Assembly: GCA_900551775.1 (NCBI GenBank)
Contig: URXI01000282.1
Span: 1-5,580, forward strand
Source of the DNA: an uncultured Eubacterium sp.
GTDB taxonomy: Bacteria; Bacillota; Clostridia; Peptostreptococcales; Anaerovoracaceae
Reading direction: 5' to 3'
Length of the DNA stretch: 5,580 nt
Shown: in pieces, positions 4,269-5,580 of the stretch
Layout: every line of letters starts with the position of its first letter
How positions within the stretch are numbered: position 1 is the first letter of the stretch
Program-made: the position numbers and the translations under genes
The notes under the pieces: model-generated
Told to the model about the DNA's origin: nothing
Seen by the model: the letters and a program-made list of their open reading frames with translations, nothing else
Databases searched by the model: none

Positions 4269-5552
4269 ATGTCAGAACATAAATTCAATACAAACTGCAT
4301 CCATGCAGGATACAAGGCAGAGAGCGGCCAGCCGCAGGTTCTGCCGATCGTTCAGAATACTACATACAGATATTACAATGCGGAGGATGTAGCAAAGCTC
4401 TTTGATCTGGAAAGTGCAGACTTCATGTACAGCAGATTGGGCAGTCCTACGGTAAATGCTTTGGAAGAGAAGATGGCGGCATTAGAAGGGGGCACTGCGG
4501 CAATCGCAACCAGTGCAGGCCAGGCGGCCAATTTGATCACCATGCTGAATATCTGTGAAGCGGGCGATCACATCATCGCTTGTGCCAATATCTATGGCGG
4601 AACCCACAACCTCTTCGGTGTAACTCTGAAGAAGATGGGCATCGAGACGACTTTTATCGATCAGAATATCAGCAAAGAAGAAATCGTCGCTCTGGCAAAG
4701 CCAAACACCAAGGCCCTCTTCGGTGAATCTTTGGGAAATCCGGCTTTGACGGTTCTCGATATCGAGAAATTCAGCCAGGCAGCAAAGGAAATCGGTGTGC
4801 CTCTGATCGTGGATAACACCCTGGCTTCCCCATACCTCTGCCAGCCGCTGAAGCACGGCGCTGATTTTGTCGTTCATTCTACGACAAAGTGGGCCGACGG
4901 CCACGCTACATCGGTAGGGGGAATGGTTATCGAAGGCGGAAACTTTGACTGGAACAAATATGCCGACAAGTTTCCTGGCATGGTAGAGCCGGACGAGAGT
5001 TATCACGGCATCAAGTATTATGAGAAGTTCGGCAGCCAGGCATTCTGTGTCAAACTGAGAGCACAGATGCTGCGGGACTTGGGATGCACCATGTCGCCGA
5101 TGAACGCGTTTCTGACCTTCCAGGGTCTTGACACCCTGCATCTGCGGATGGAAAGACACAGCAAAAACGCTATGGACCTTGCAGAGTTCCTGCAGAAGCA
5201 TCCAAAGGTAGACTGGGTCAAGTATCCGGGACTTCCTGGCGACGACGACTACGAAAGAGCGCAGAAATATCTGCCAAAGGGCGCCAGCGGCGTTCTCAGC
5301 TTTGGCGTCAAGGGCGGCAGAGCGGCAGGAGAGGAGTGCCTCGCAAATCTGAAGCTGGCCAGCATCGTGGTACATGTGGGTGATATCCGTACCAGTGTGC
5401 TCCACCCGGCATCCACTACCCATAGGCAGCTCAGTGAAAAGGATCAGCTTGCAGGGGGCATCAAGCCGGAGCTGATCAGAGTGTCCGTCGGATGTGAAGA
5501 CATCGAGGACATCCTGGCAGACTTTGACCAGGCGTTGAATCAGGTAAAATAG
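4269..5552 (+). CDS. metY: O-acetylhomoserine sulfhydrylase (O-acetylhomoserine aminocarboxypropyltransferase)
   Basis: This PLP enzyme combines O-acetyl-L-homoserine with sulfide to give L-homocysteine and acetate in the cytoplasm, the direct sulfhydrylation route to methionine. It is complete at 427 residues, the usual MetY length. Features of the Cys/Met-metabolism PLP family are in order: MYSRLGSPT (Tyr54, Arg56), the phosphate-binding SAGQAA (82-87), YGGTHNLF (109-116) with the ring-stacking Tyr109, VDNTLASPYLCQP with Asp182, and the Schiff-base lysine Lys207 in HSTTKW. The long insertion after it (about 225-262, FDWNKYADKF through GIKYYEKFG) separates MetY from cystathionine gamma-synthase and methionine gamma-lyase. 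The C-terminal substrate region (HVGDIRTSVLHPASTTH, 373-389) is intact. Start: ATG with AAGGAAG at seven bases. Specificity for acetyl over succinyl esters is inferred from the family. The gene seems to be transcribed alone within the window. Confidence 0.95.
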   Translation: MSEHKFNTNCIHAGYKAESGQPQVLPIVQNTTYRYYNAEDVAKLFDLESADFMYSRLGSPTVNALEEKMAALEGGTAAIATSAGQAANLITMLNICEAGDHIIACANIYGGTHNLFGVTLKKMGIETTFIDQNISKEEIVALAKPNTKALFGESLGNPALTVLDIEKFSQAAKEIGVPLIVDNTLASPYLCQPLKHGADFVVHSTTKWADGHATSVGGMVIEGGNFDWNKYADKFPGMVEPDESYHGIKYYEKFGSQAFCVKLRAQMLRDLGCTMSPMNAFLTFQGLDTLHLRMERHSKNAMDLAEFLQKHPKVDWVKYPGLPGDDDYERAQKYLPKGASGVLSFGVKGGRAAGEECLANLKLASIVVHVGDIRTSVLHPASTTHRQLSEKDQLAGGIKPELIRVSVGCEDIEDILADFDQALNQVK

Positions 5553-5580
5553 CAAATAGGATGAAAATGGCGGCGTAAAG

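Noticed and set aside
4482..5555. 357-codon open frame on the minus strand opposite metY
   Set aside because: It lies entirely antisense to a gene with every MetY motif intact, and its translation has no recognisable domain; it is a shadow of biased codon use.
1..5580. CRISPR array, tRNA, rRNA, insertion sequence or transposase
   Set aside because: No regular repeat-spacer array, cloverleaf, ribosomal RNA sequence or transposase motif was seen; the only repeats are the short regulatory ones listed.

Overview
The window looks like a chromosomal segment from a Gram-positive anaerobe of the Clostridia. The evidence is a LytTR/GHKL two-component pair, a PadR regulator paired with an N-terminal HAAS-like membrane protein, purine-rich AGGTGA/GGAGG ribosome binding sites with GTG and TTG starts, and the codon style. 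This is inference from family content; no marker gene fixes the genus.

Layout from left to right. Positions 1-227 hold no assignable gene. They contain a GC-rich foldable stretch, a 14-bp perfect palindrome and a strong stem-loop terminator that probably serves transcripts from both sides. On the minus strand from 2273 down to 228 lies a two-gene operon: a LytTR response regulator followed by a membrane sensor kinase of the GHKL (AgrC/VirS-like) type, overlapping by 7 bases. The regulator is split. Its receiver half stops at a TGA (1938-1940) and the LytTR half continues in the +1 frame, with a perfect 10-bp hairpin 8 bases past that stop. It is either a pseudogene or, less likely, a recoded gene.

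The 216-bp gap at 2274-2489 is dense with regulation. It carries a minus-strand promoter with a long (19 bp) spacer, a pair of 16-bp direct repeats 20 bp apart that resemble a LytTR-protein box, a near-consensus extended -10 plus-strand promoter, and an array of palindromic repeats across that promoter and its leader. To the right is a plus-strand operon of a PadR-type winged-helix repressor (TTG start) and a six-helix membrane protein with an N-terminal HAAS/DUF1700-like helical domain; the two overlap by one base. A likely circuit is that PadR represses its own operon through the palindromes, while the LytTR regulator (if functional) acts at the box between the two divergent promoters.

At 3786-4172 a small minus-strand membrane protein of unknown function overlaps the 3' end of the PadR operon tail to tail by 29 bp. 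It is divergent from metY (4269-5552), a complete O-acetylhomoserine sulfhydrylase of methionine/cysteine metabolism. The two genes share an intergenic region with mirror-image -10 boxes. No tRNA, rRNA, CRISPR array or insertion sequence is recognisable.
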